Origin: Bradyrhizobium sp. LHD-71
Lineage (GTDB): Bacteria > Pseudomonadota > Alphaproteobacteria > Rhizobiales > Xanthobacteraceae
Direction: 5' to 3'
Length of the DNA: 64,000 nucleotides
Assembly: GCF_031157255.1 (NCBI RefSeq)
Contig: NZ_JAVIFX010000014.1
Location: 62,001 to 126,000 of the forward strand
Below the pieces are notes generated by a model that was given only the letters and a program-made list of their open reading frames with translations, did not search any database and was not told where the DNA came from. This document shows positions 1 to 7,801 of this stretch, piece by piece (within the stretch, counting starts at the first letter, position 1; every line of letters starts with the position of its first letter). Made by a program: the position numbers and the translations under genes.

Positions 1-1300
1 CGGTCATATCCCTGGCGATCTTGGATGCACCGGTCACCCGGCCGGTGGCGTCCCTGACCGGCGACACGCTCAACGATACGTGGACGAGGCTGCCGTCCTT
101 GCGCCGACGGATCGTTTCATAGATCTCGACGCGCTCGCCGCGCGAGATGCGCTCGATGATCGCGGGCTCTTCATCGCTCCGGTCCTCGGGGATGAGGATG
201 TTGATCGGCCGTCCGATCACCTCTTCAGCGCTATAGCCGAAAAGCCGCTCGGCGCCGCGATTCCAGCTGGAAATGATACCCTTGAGGTTCTTGCTGACGA
301 TGGCATCGTTGGAGCTCTCGACGATGGCAGCCAGCCGCGCCGCGGCCTCCTGGTCGTGCTTGATCTCGGTGAGGTCGACCAGCATGTTGATCGCGCCCAC
401 CAAGCGACCCGAAGCGTCGAATATCGGTGACGGGAAGGGCATGAAGGGCACTCGCGTGCCGTCCGGCCGCTCCGCCACTGCCTCGATGCCTCTGATCGGC
501 CGCCGCTCTTTCAGCGCCAGCGCCATCGGACACTGGTCGTGCGGCAGCGGTGTGCCGTCCGGCCAGTACAGCTTCCAGGTGACACACCATGTATCGACGC
601 CGATCTCGGGCACACGGCCTGAAAGCTCGACCGCGGCCTTGTTGAACATGGTGATGCGTCCGTCGGCATCGGTCATGTAGATGGCGGCCGGCAGCGCTTC
701 GAGCAGATCCGCCGCTGACGGTTCGCCAGCGTGTGATGTTGCAGGCGCTCCAACGCTTGTGAAAAGAATAGGCTTGGCGCGTGCCGCGGGCCTCGACCGC
801 GCTTCCGACTGTCGTTCGCGATCGAGAGCGGCGTTGGTATCGTGATCCGCGCGGGCCTGGACGTTGCTTGCGACACCCATCGTCCGCATGCAGGTGATCG
901 CGCCGACGATCTCTCCAGCACTGTCCCTGAGGGCGTCGATATCCAAAGAAGCGAGAATGCGGGACCCGTCCGGCCGCTCGATCAGCAGCTCCCGACCGCG
1001 CACGGAATTTCCGCTCCGCAATGTCTCTGCCACCGGGTATTCCGAATGAGGCAAGAGGATACCGTCCGAACGGTACAGCCGTAGTGATCCGCAGAAGCGC
1101 TGCGTGGGATCGCGCGGGGTCGGCGCGCGACCCCACAGTTCAGCAGCATGGCGATTGTAATGGATGATCGCTCCGTCACCTGCGCAAACGTAGCCGGCGA
1201 CCGGCAGGACATTCAGTGCGTCGCTGGCCGTGACAAGGATCGGGTCGTCGAGCAGCTTGCTGAACGGCGGCTCGCCCGCGGCCTCCGTGAGTGGTGTCAT
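1..1300 (-). CDS. PAS-domain sensor protein, C-terminus beyond window
   Basis: Reading the minus strand from an ATG at 1300 (GAGGA about 8 nt upstream) gives an open frame of 433 codons that runs off the window start. It carries at least three PAS-like units: residues about 20-125 (VAGYVCAGDGAIIHYN), about 195-310 (AAIYMTDADGRITMFN) and about 320-433 (SWNRGAERLFGYSAEEVIG, then the typical ETIRRKDGSLVHVS and GASKIARD endings). No transmembrane segment is seen, so it is probably a soluble sensor. In this family such PAS arrays usually precede a histidine kinase (often HWE/HisKA_2) or GGDEF domain, but the output domain lies outside the window and cannot be named. Confidence 0.85.
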   Translation of the reverse strand, partial: MTPLTEAAGEPPFSKLLDDPILVTASDALNVLPVAGYVCAGDGAIIHYNRHAAELWGRAPTPRDPTQRFCGSLRLYRSDGILLPHSEYPVAETLRSGNSVRGRELLIERPDGSRILASLDIDALRDSAGEIVGAITCMRTMGVASNVQARADHDTNAALDRERQSEARSRPAARAKPILFTSVGAPATSHAGEPSAADLLEALPAAIYMTDADGRITMFNKAAVELSGRVPEIGVDTWCVTWKLYWPDGTPLPHDQCPMALALKERRPIRGIEAVAERPDGTRVPFMPFPSPIFDASGRLVGAINMLVDLTEIKHDQEAAARLAAIVESSNDAIVSKNLKGIISSWNRGAERLFGYSAEEVIGRPINILIPEDRSDEEPAIIERISRGERVEIYETIRRRKDGSLVHVSLSVSPVRDATGRVTGASKIARDMT

Positions 1301-1790
1301 GCTGGTCCTCGACCGTTCGTGCTGTCCACTGTCCCACCCATGTGACGACAGTGGTCCTGAAGGATAGTCGAACCGGCGGGGAGGTGCACGTCCTGCCAGG
1401 TGCGAACGCGACCTTCTCGCCTGAATTCCTCCGCTTGCGCGGCGGTCCCCTTTAAGTAACCCGAAAACCGCGCGCGAAGTGTGTAGGAGTGCACATTGGC
1501 TACGTGCATTGAAGAATATTTTCTGCACCATCGTCAGCTGTCTGCAGCGAGTGCTGATAACGACAGCACGGGCCGGTTGCACAGACGCTGCACGGGAAAT
1601 CGGCAGGTGGACGGAGGCAATCGGAGATCGTGCTAAGGATGAGCTTCCCAAGCGGCGCATCACCCGTCTTCCCTCGACAGGATTCACCAGGAGCAAATGC
1701 CGACGCGGGACGGCTTTTCGAACGAAAAGCATGGGTGAGGGCGCAGCGTCAGGGCGCGCGGGGCGTTTGGGCAAAGTTGGAAAGAGCGGG
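1301..1790. other. Intergenic stretch, no convincing gene
   Basis: About 490 bases between the PAS-sensor start and the 3' end of the tRNA-like gene. No open frame here has a ribosome-binding site and plausible protein sequence; the one long plus-strand frame runs straight through the tRNA gene and is rejected. The sensor promoter should lie between about 1320 and 1450 but I see no recognisable box. Confidence 0.6.
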
Positions 1791-1883
1791 TGGCGGAGAG
1801 GGAAGGGATTCGAACCCTCGATAGACGTGGAGCCTATGCCGCATCCGAAAACGCGGTGCAATCAGCCGCTCTGCCACCTCTCC
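1791..1883 (-). tRNA. tRNA-Ser-like gene, structurally irregular
   Basis: On the minus strand the 7-bp acceptor arm GGAGAGG/CCTCTCC (1883-1877 and 1801-1795), an encoded CCA (1793-1791), a class-II long variable arm (ATAG...CTAT) and a GGTTCGAAT T loop are all present, as in serine tRNAs. Two departures are visible: the anticodon arm CCGCG/TGCGG closes an 8-nt instead of 7-nt loop, with no clear serine anticodon, and one extra C sits between the T stem and the acceptor stem. It may be a decayed tRNA-Ser copy or a non-standard tRNA. Confidence 0.7.
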
Positions 1884-2016
1884 GTCGACTTAAGACCTAC
1901 AGGCGCCGAGCTTTACGATCAGTAAAACGGATGCAGCAAATTAACCCAAAATCGGCGACGCTCTTGCAAGGTCCGGCAGCGTTATGGTGGAGGTAGGGCG
2001 ACGAAACGGACGCGCC

Positions 2017-2271
2017 ATGCCGCAGATCGTGCCACAACCGAAGCTCCGCGCCGATGAGCGGGCCAACCTGAGCCTCTGGATTGCCGGCGGACTGCTGGCG
2101 TACGTGGCCCTGGGCTTTCTGTGCGCACAGTGGACGCACGGCAAGTATCTGCCGGTGGCCATGTTCGCCGCTGGCCCCTTGCTGATGGCGTTGCTGGCGG
2201 TCGCCGCCTTTGCCGCGTTTCAGCTCGCGGTGTTCTTTGTGGAGCTGCGCAGCGGCTATACCAAGGATTGA
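2017..2271 (+). CDS. Small two-helix membrane protein
   Basis: 84 aa from MPQIVPQPK; an in-frame ATG at 1984 would add 11 residues. A short polar N-terminus (about 20 aa) is followed by two hydrophobic segments (about 20-40 and 48-72) and a short charged tail ending RSGYTKD. No catalytic motif is seen, so its function is unknown. It lies directly downstream of the tRNA promoter side and is convergent with the CBS-domain gene. Confidence 0.7.
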   Translation: MPQIVPQPKLRADERANLSLWIAGGLLAYVALGFLCAQWTHGKYLPVAMFAAGPLLMALLAVAAFAAFQLAVFFVELRSGYTKD

Positions 2272-2341
2272 CACGGCCGGGTTCGCACCGGCCGTGCTCT
2301 AAGCGCGGACTGCGCCATCGCCCCAATCGCCCTGACCGTCA

Positions 2342-2806
2342 TCAATGACTGTTGATCCGGTCGTCGGTCTGCGAATGGGCGCCGCCCGGATGCGAAATTC
2401 CAGCCAGCGCCTGTCCGACCTTTTGCATCATCGGCGAGCCTTCCTCCGACACGGCGAGATCGCCGAGCGTCAGGATGCCGACCATTCGCTTCGCACGGCT
2501 AAGTACCGGCAGCCGCCGAATCTGCTTGTTCGCCATGTTGTCGGCGACGGCGGCGACCTCTTCGTCCTCGAAGCAGTAGCAGACCTGCGACGACATGACC
2601 TCACGCACCGGCGTGTCCGCGCTCTTCCCGAGCGCCACGGCGCGCACGGCAATATCCCGGTCCGTGATCATTCCGACCAGCCGGTCGTTCTCGCCGACCG
2701 GCAATGCACCGACGTCCATGTCGCACATGCACTGTGCGGCTTTCTGGATCGGCTGGCCGGGATCGATGACCTCGACATGCCGCGTCATCACTTCGCTCAC
2801 CCGCAT
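2342..2806 (-). CDS. Tandem CBS-domain protein
   Basis: 154 aa from MRVSEVM, chosen because AGGAG lies 9 nt upstream; a longer in-frame ATG at 2905 lacks this. Two CBS motifs are clear: residues 1-60 (MTRHVEVI ... GALPVGENDRLVGMITDRDIAVRAV) and 72-130 (VREVMSSQVCYCFEDE ... RRLPVLSRAKRMVGILTLGDLA). Such stand-alone CBS pairs bind adenosyl ligands and act as energy or stress sensors on partner proteins. The C-terminal 25 residues are low-complexity. A sigma-EcfG-like box lies upstream. Confidence 0.9.
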   Translation of the reverse strand: MRVSEVMTRHVEVIDPGQPIQKAAQCMCDMDVGALPVGENDRLVGMITDRDIAVRAVALGKSADTPVREVMSSQVCYCFEDEEVAAVADNMANKQIRRLPVLSRAKRMVGILTLGDLAVSEEGSPMMQKVGQALAGISHPGGAHSQTDDRINSH

Positions 2807-2862
2807 CGGTAACACTCCTCTGAAATTGTGGAACCACGCACAGCAGGGATGCGCACGAAAGC

Positions 2863-2888
2863 GACGAACAAGTTCGTCCTTTAGTTCC
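2863..2888 (-). promoter_or_regulatory. Candidate sigma-EcfG promoter of the CBS gene
   Basis: Minus strand GGAAC (2888-2884), 17-nt spacer, CGTC (2866-2863). The -35 box is perfect and the -10 has one mismatch to CGTT. It lies 57 nt upstream of the chosen ATG. Confidence 0.45.
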
Positions 2889-2932
2889 TCAGCGATTGGC
2901 GCCACCGCCGGATTTAATTTCCGAGGCGCTTG

Positions 2933-3088
2933 CTAGCGGTCGGTGACCGCCGGTGCATTCGCCGTCCGGGGGATTTGATTGACCGGCCCGGTGAAATGGA
3001 AGCCGAGCGCGAGCGTCAGCAGGATGACTGCCAATCCAAGCAGCACGCCTGTGCCGATTCTGGCGTCCGGTCGATGCAGCTGTTTCAT
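2933..3088 (-). CDS. Small single-pass membrane protein
   Basis: 51 aa starting MKQLHRPDA. One strongly hydrophobic helix (about residues 13-30, TGVLLGLAVILLTLALGF) is followed by a short periplasmic tail. A longer in-frame start at 3193 would add Arg-rich sequence overlapping the neighbouring gene's leader and is less likely. No family recognised. Confidence 0.55.
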   Translation of the reverse strand: MKQLHRPDARIGTGVLLGLAVILLTLALGFHFTGPVNQIPRTANAPAVTDR

Positions 3089-3231
3089 GCGGCCTCGCAG
3101 CCTCGGCTGCCTTTGCGGGACAAGCGCGGAAGCCGCCGGTCCGTTCCGCGAGCTCGGTCGGAACGCGGCGGAACGAGGATGTTCGTTCCGCATTGGATTG
3201 CTGGAGGGCTCACCCTTACAGCGAGGCGAGA

Positions 3232-5220
3232 ATGCCGGTTTCCGCTGCGCGCGCGAAGATGGTCGAGCGACAGCTCAGCCGGCGCGGCATTCGCGACGAA
3301 GGCGTTCTGCGGGCGATGCGCGACGTGCCACGCGAGGACTACGTCGAACCCGGCATGGAAGAATTCGCGTTCGACGATTCGCCGTTGCCGATCGGCGAGG
3401 GCCAGACGATCTCGCAGCCCTATATCGTCGCGTTCATGGCGGAAGCCGCGGCGCTGTCGCCGGGCGACAGGGTGCTGGAGGTCGGCACCGGATCGGGCTA
3501 CGCGGCCGCGGTGTTCAGCCGGCTGGCGAAGGCCGTCTACACCGTCGAGCGTTACCCCTCGCTTGCGGACGCAGCGAAGCAGCGCCTCGCACGCGCCGGC
3601 ATCGGCAACGTCTTCGTGCAGTTCGGTGACGGCACGCTCGGCTGGGCTGATGCTGCGCCGTTCGACGCCATCATTGTCGCAGCCGGCGCTCCCGAAGTGC
3701 CGGCCGCGTTGAAGCAGCAGCTGGCGATTGGCGGCCGTCTGATCATTCCGGTCGGCGCGTCCGGGGAGAGCCAATCTCTCTTGAAGGTCACGCACGTCAC
3801 GGAAGCCCTTTACGAGACTGAAGAGCTTGCACCGGTCAGGTTCGTGCCGCTGGTCGGTGCCCAGGGCTGGACCGAAGACGGGCGCCGCGCGGCCGCGCCC
3901 CATGTGCCTGCCCAGATGAGCTGCCTGACCTTGCCGCAGACCATCGCAAGAGCCGCCGAGCCGCTACCGGATTTCGACGATCCCGCCTTCGGCGCGCTGT
4001 TCGACCGGTTTGCCTCCAGGCGTGTCGTGCTGCTTGGCGAGGCGAGCCACGGTACCTCGGAGTTCTATCGCGCCCGGGACGCCATTACGCGACGGTTGAT
4101 TGCGCAGCACGGCTTTTCGATCGTCGCGGTGGAGGCCGATTGGCCGGACGCCGCCGCGATCGATCGCTACGTGCGCCTGCGGCCTGACAGGCACGGCGAT
4201 GGCGCGCCGTTTCAGCGCTTCCCGACCTGGATGTGGCGCAACACTGACGTCGCAGCCTTCGTCGTCTGGCTGCGGCGACACAACGAGACCGTGCCGCAAG
4301 ACCGGCGCGCCGGCTTTTTTGGACTGGATATCTACAACATGCGCAGCTCGATCGCGGCCGTGCTCGCCTATCTCGACCGGGTCGATCCTGACGCGGCCAC
4401 GATCGCACGCGAACGCTATGGCTGCCTGACGCCCTGGCAGAAGGAGCCGTCCATCTACGGCCGCGCGGTGCTGACCGAGGGCTACAAGACATGCGAGGGC
4501 GCGGTCGTGCGCCAGTGCAGGGATATTCTTGCGAAGCAGCTCGACTACACGCGGGACGACGGCGATCGTTTTCTCGACGCCGCGCAGAATGCGCGGCTGA
4601 TCGCGTCCGCGGAGCGCTACTACCGCATCATGTATTACGGCGGCGCCGAATCCTGGAATTTGCGCGACACGCATATGTTCGAAACGCTCGAGCATCTGCT
4701 GCGTGCAAAGGGAGACGAGGCGAAGGCGGTCGTCTGGGCGCACAACTCGCACATCGGCGACGCGCGACATACCGAAATGGGTTCGGTGCGGTCCGAACTG
4801 AATATCGGACAGCTCTGCCGCGAACGGTTCGGCGCCGATGCAGCCCTCATCGGCTTCAGCACTCACACCGGCACCGTGGCTGCGGCGGCCGACTGGGACG
4901 GTCCGATGGAGACGATGCAGGTCCAGCCCTCGCGTCGCGACAGCTTCGAGCGCGCCTTCCACGACTCGGATGCGCGGCGATCGCTTGTCGATTTCAGCCG
5001 TGACGCGGCGTTGCGCGAGCTGTTGCGCGAACCGAGGCTCGAGCGCTTCATCGGCGTGATCTACCGACCCGACAGCGAGCTGATGAGTCACTATGCGGAA
5101 GCGTCGCTCTCGCAGCAGTTCGATGCGATGGTCTGGTTCGATGAGACGCAGGCGGTCGAGCCGTTGAGCCGTTCGCGGGGCCAGCAAGGAGTGCCCGACA
5201 CCTATCCGTTCGGCCTCTGA
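3232..5220 (+). CDS. Protein-L-isoaspartate O-methyltransferase / erythromycin-esterase-like fusion
   Basis: 662 aa from MPVSAARAK (GAGG 8 nt upstream). Residues about 1-215 are a complete Pcm domain: GEGQTISQPYIVA (about 55-67) and the SAM-binding VLEVGTGSGYAAA (81-93). Residues about 245-662 match the erythromycin esterase superfamily, with the characteristic GEASHGTSEF near 269 and an AHNSHIGDARH block near 506-516. Pcm repairs isoaspartyl damage in proteins; Ere-like domains are hydrolases, most of unknown substrate outside macrolide resistance. The coupling suggests a damage or stress role (inference). The 3' end overlaps a small convergent gene by 19 nt. Confidence 0.92.
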   Translation: MPVSAARAKMVERQLSRRGIRDEGVLRAMRDVPREDYVEPGMEEFAFDDSPLPIGEGQTISQPYIVAFMAEAAALSPGDRVLEVGTGSGYAAAVFSRLAKAVYTVERYPSLADAAKQRLARAGIGNVFVQFGDGTLGWADAAPFDAIIVAAGAPEVPAALKQQLAIGGRLIIPVGASGESQSLLKVTHVTEALYETEELAPVRFVPLVGAQGWTEDGRRAAAPHVPAQMSCLTLPQTIARAAEPLPDFDDPAFGALFDRFASRRVVLLGEASHGTSEFYRARDAITRRLIAQHGFSIVAVEADWPDAAAIDRYVRLRPDRHGDGAPFQRFPTWMWRNTDVAAFVVWLRRHNETVPQDRRAGFFGLDIYNMRSSIAAVLAYLDRVDPDAATIARERYGCLTPWQKEPSIYGRAVLTEGYKTCEGAVVRQCRDILAKQLDYTRDDGDRFLDAAQNARLIASAERYYRIMYYGGAESWNLRDTHMFETLEHLLRAKGDEAKAVVWAHNSHIGDARHTEMGSVRSELNIGQLCRERFGADAALIGFSTHTGTVAAAADWDGPMETMQVQPSRRDSFERAFHDSDARRSLVDFSRDAALRELLREPRLERFIGVIYRPDSELMSHYAEASLSQQFDAMVWFDETQAVEPLSRSRGQQGVPDTYPFGL

Positions 5221-5411
5221 TCAGGGATTTCCGGCGCGGGCGGGTGGGGCGGCGTCTCGGCGGGTTGAGCGGGACGGGCAGGCTGATCGGGTACGGGATG
5301 GACCTCCGGCGGACCATGCGGCGGCACACCCGGCGGCGGTTGCGACGGCTGCGGATCGGCAGGGCGCGGAACTTCGGGTGGCGTTCCACCGGGAGGTTCG
5401 GTCGGTCCCAT
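5202..5411 (-). CDS. Small proline-rich protein
   Basis: 69 aa, about one third proline, with repeated PxP segments (PPGGTPPEVP, PPPGVPPHGPPEVHP) and no hydrophobic helix. It starts 3 nt after the stop of a 33-aa membrane peptide, which suggests coupled translation. It could be an extended linker or periplasmic peptide. It has no signal peptide and no family I recognise. Confidence 0.45.
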   Translation of the reverse strand: MGPTEPPGGTPPEVPRPADPQPSQPPPGVPPHGPPEVHPVPDQPARPAQPAETPPHPPAPEIPDQRPNG

Positions 5412-5414
5412 GGA

Positions 5415-5516
5415 TCAGTCCGCACGTGTGTAGATGACGAAGTAGGCCGCCGTCATTGCGCCGACGACCAGCATCAAAGCGAGTGCGATCAGCAGTCCAT
5501 TCGGAAACTCGGTCAT
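5415..5516 (-). CDS. 33-aa single-helix membrane peptide
   Basis: The frame starts MTEFPNGLLIALAL, forms one transmembrane helix (about residues 8-27) and ends VIYTRAD. GAGG lies 9 nt before the ATG, and a second in-frame ATG two codons earlier is possible. It directly precedes the proline-rich small gene. Function unknown. Confidence 0.5.
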   Translation of the reverse strand: MTEFPNGLLIALALMLVVGAMTAAYFVIYTRAD

Positions 5517-5607
5517 CGACATCTTCCTCGACAAGAAGGACGGCTGCATCGAGGTGGTGATGAAGCCGGAACTGCCGCAATAGCGCGAGCCACGTCGCTG
5601 CCGCGCG

Positions 5608-6045
5608 TCATGCCGCTGCGTGCTTTGCCCTGCGCTTGGCGTGTCGTGCGTCTCGATGCCTCTGCGCCGCGTTTTCCTGCGCTTCCTTGGCGCGGCGCTC
5701 GCATTTTTCGCGCAGCTCCTCGAGCTCTTCCTCCGTCAGGTGTTCGATGCCGATGAAGGAATTGCCGACCGTGCCGTTGCGGATGATCTCGTCGAGCTTG
5801 ACCTGGATCGCTGCGCTGTCGCGGTTCTGAGAGCTCTGGATCAGGAAGACCATCAGAAAAGTGACGACGGTTGTCCCGGTATTGATGACGAGCTGCCAGG
5901 TGTCGGAGAATCCAAACAGCGGACCAGAGATGGCCCAGACGATCACGACCCCCGCGGCGAGCGCAAAAGTGACGGCCCGGCCGGCGGCATGTGATGCAGC
6001 GTTCGCAAGATGAGCGAACGCTTGTGAGGTGCGGCTTGCTTGCAT
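5608..6045 (-). CDS. Low-affinity iron permease family-like membrane protein
   Basis: 145 aa from MQASRTSQAF. Two hydrophobic helices (about 23-45 and 53-75) frame the family signature SGPLFGFSDTWQLVINTGTT and FLMVFLIQSSQNRD, followed by a KLDEIIR segment and a charged C-terminal coil (EELEELREKCERRAKEAQ). That arrangement is typical of the bacterial low-affinity iron permease family, whose transport role in bacteria is not firmly established. A perfect sigma-EcfG promoter ends only 8 nt before this ATG, implying a leaderless mRNA. Confidence 0.82.
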   Translation of the reverse strand: MQASRTSQAFAHLANAASHAAGRAVTFALAAGVVIVWAISGPLFGFSDTWQLVINTGTTVVTFLMVFLIQSSQNRDSAAIQVKLDEIIRNGTVGNSFIGIEHLTEEELEELREKCERRAKEAQENAAQRHRDARHAKRRAKHAAA

Positions 6046-6053
6046 GCGTTCAG

Positions 6054-6079
6054 AACGCCGCGCCGGCTGTCGCGGTTCC
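6054..6079 (-). promoter_or_regulatory. Sigma-EcfG promoter (perfect match)
   Basis: Minus strand GGAAC (6079-6075), 17-nt spacer, CGTT (6057-6054). Exactly 8 nt separate the -10 box from the ATG at 6045, so the start point would fall at or next to the start codon. Confidence 0.75.
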
Positions 6080-6094
6080 TCTCGCGGGGAGATG

Positions 6095-6844
6095 TCAGGT
6101 CCGCCCTGCGTCGACGGTATCCCTGACATTCTGAACGGCCTCAGCGCCGGTCTGGCGAAGCTGATCGACAGCGTCGCTGGCTGCAGCACGGAATTCCTGA
6201 CCGGCGTCGCCGGCTGCGCCCTGAGCGGCTTCCGCCACGCGTGCGGCCCGGTCCTTGACCGCATCTTTCACGCTGTCGCTGGCCGAACCGGCCCACTGGT
6301 TCTCAAAATCGGTGCTGGCGAGCGCGCTGGCGACACCAGCACCAATCACGAGTCCGATCGCACCGAGCACGAGCGGCTGTGTTTCAAACAGCTCGTTCAG
6401 CGTCGATTGCGCGCCGGCATATCCCTTGCGAAGGCTGGGCAGGGGATTTGGTGCTGCGCGAACCGTCTCGGCTCCGCGTTGGAACGCATCGTTGGCGCTG
6501 CTCACCGCGTCGCCCATGTGATCCTTCACCGCTGCAGCTTGCTCCGAGACCGCTGACATGCCGCGGGATGCGGCGTCGCTCGCCTTCTGGCTCGCAGACC
6601 GTGCAGCTTCCATTGCGGCTTCGCTGGCGCGCGTGCTGGTGTCTTTCATGGTCTCCGCGGCGTTCGACGCGCCGCGCATCCCGGCATCTGCCACCGACCT
6701 GGCCGCCGAGCTGACGCCATCGGCTGCGCTGCGCCTGCCGAACATGAGCCATAAGGCGCCGCCGCCGATCAGCGCCGCGGCGAGCGGGTTGTCCCGCGCG
6801 GCCTGCCTCAGGCTTGAAACGAAAGTGTCGGTTTGCTGATTCAT
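6095..6844 (-). CDS. Membrane-anchored alanine-rich coil protein
   Basis: 249 aa from MNQQTDTFV; the ATG overlaps the stop of the preceding gene (ATGA), so translation is coupled. Residues about 10-35 hold an N-terminal hydrophobic stretch (NPLAAALIGGGALWLMFG). A long Ala/Ser-rich amphipathic coil follows (about 40-125), then a GAIGLVIGAGVASALA helix (about 165-185) and a second coil. The layout resembles YqjD/ElaB-like inner-membrane proteins. Last gene of a four-gene stress-type operon. Confidence 0.8.
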   Translation of the reverse strand: MNQQTDTFVSSLRQAARDNPLAAALIGGGALWLMFGRRSAADGVSSAARSVADAGMRGASNAAETMKDTSTRASEAAMEAARSASQKASDAASRGMSAVSEQAAAVKDHMGDAVSSANDAFQRGAETVRAAPNPLPSLRKGYAGAQSTLNELFETQPLVLGAIGLVIGAGVASALASTDFENQWAGSASDSVKDAVKDRAARVAEAAQGAAGDAGQEFRAAASDAVDQLRQTGAEAVQNVRDTVDAGRT

Positions 6845-7236
6845 CGCACAAATCCTTGCACGGTCGCCTTGTCCCGCTCGAGCTGGCCGAGGGTTTCCGA
6901 AGGCTTCAACTTTTCGGGTTTCAGTCGTTGCATCCCGACCAATGCGAAGATTGCAGCCAGCACCACGGCCGCGAGTGCGGAGATCAGGTAGGCAACCGGC
7001 TCCGACCACCCGCCTTCGACCAGCGCCGCCGAAAGTGCAAACAGCGCCATCATGATCGCGGGGATCACCAGGACCGCGGCGCCGAAGAGGAAGCCGCTCG
7101 CAACGCCGACGTGCTGCGCCTTTTCGCCGATCTCTGCCTTGGCGAGGTCGATCTCATTCTGAATCAGCGTCGAGAACTGCGACAGGGCGTCGCCCATCAG
7201 CGTGCTGATTGCACGAAGATCGGTCTTGTCGGTCAT
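6841..7236 (-). CDS. Phage-holin-like / YqjE-type membrane protein
   Basis: 131 aa with an N-terminal amphipathic part (about 1-45, LIQNEIDLAKAEIGEKA) and two strong transmembrane helices (about 47-70 and 80-103). This pattern fits the YqjE/phage-holin-3-6 superfamily, usually beside DUF3618 and YqjD-like genes in alphaproteobacteria. It sits 2 nt after the preceding gene's stop and overlaps the next start. A role in envelope stress is inferred from context. Confidence 0.85.
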   Translation of the reverse strand: MTDKTDLRAISTLMGDALSQFSTLIQNEIDLAKAEIGEKAQHVGVASGFLFGAAVLVIPAIMMALFALSAALVEGGWSEPVAYLISALAAVVLAAIFALVGMQRLKPEKLKPSETLGQLERDKATVQGFVR

Positions 7237-7238
7237 GG

Positions 7239-7787
7239 CTACGACCTCCGTGCGTCGTCTTGTTCGGAGGCGTCGCCCGACGTTGCGTCGGACGCCTGAG
7301 ATCCGCCCCCTGAGGCCTTCAAGAACCGAACAGCAGCGAAGCCGGCAAGCACCGACAGGCCGAGGAAGGCGGCGGGCTGTCGCCGCGCAAATGACGTGAC
7401 GCTGTCCACCACGTCGTTCATCGAGCCGTCGCGCATCTTGTCAGCCGCGCCATCCACGTAGCCCGCCGCTATTGCGATGGTTCGGGCGGCCATCGGGGTG
7501 TCCTGCTGGAATGCCTTTGCCGCACTACGCATGTTGTCGGCGAGGCGGTTGGCATAGTCGGCGCCCACATGCTGCTGCTTATCGAGCTGCCTCTTCACCT
7601 CGTCGACCGCGTCGCCGGCCGTCTCCTTGGCGGCCGCGCCGACCTGCTCCAGTTTCTCGCGCGCGGCATCGGAGGTCGCGCCGAGGGCGTCGGATGCCTG
7701 CTGCTTCGCGCCTTGACCCGCCTGCTGGAGCTTGTCGGTCAAGCTTTGCGACGCTGGGTTGCCGCCCTTGAAATGGGTATCGCTCAT
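7239..7787 (-). CDS. Hypothetical amphipathic-coil membrane protein
   Basis: 182 aa. Residues about 15-120 form an Ala/Lys/Gln-rich amphipathic region with repeated KLEQVGAAAKETAGDAV-type segments. Residues about 140-160 (AAFLGLSVLAGFAAVRFL) are a single membrane helix, and the tail is acidic. Second gene of the operon, 14 nt after the DUF3618 gene. Similar proteins in rhizobia are often called nutrient-deprivation-induced; I cannot confirm that name here. Confidence 0.8.
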   Translation of the reverse strand: MSDTHFKGGNPASQSLTDKLQQAGQGAKQQASDALGATSDAAREKLEQVGAAAKETAGDAVDEVKRQLDKQQHVGADYANRLADNMRSAAKAFQQDTPMAARTIAIAAGYVDGAADKMRDGSMNDVVDSVTSFARRQPAAFLGLSVLAGFAAVRFLKASGGGSQASDATSGDASEQDDARRS

Positions 7788-7801
7788 GTTCTGTCCTCGC
7801 T

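Noticed and set aside
231-1136. Long minus-strand frame of about 300 codons inside the PAS-sensor region
   Set aside because: Its sequence is Arg/His-rich noise; the parallel frame starting at 1300 gives clean PAS domains, so this is a shadow frame.
1479-1925. 148-codon plus frame crossing the tRNA-like gene
   Set aside because: It translates straight through the tRNA and has no ribosome-binding site.
3964-5187. 407-codon antisense frame under the Pcm/Ere fusion
   Set aside because: Typical high-GC antisense shadow; no ribosome-binding site or domain, and the sense frame is clearly coding.
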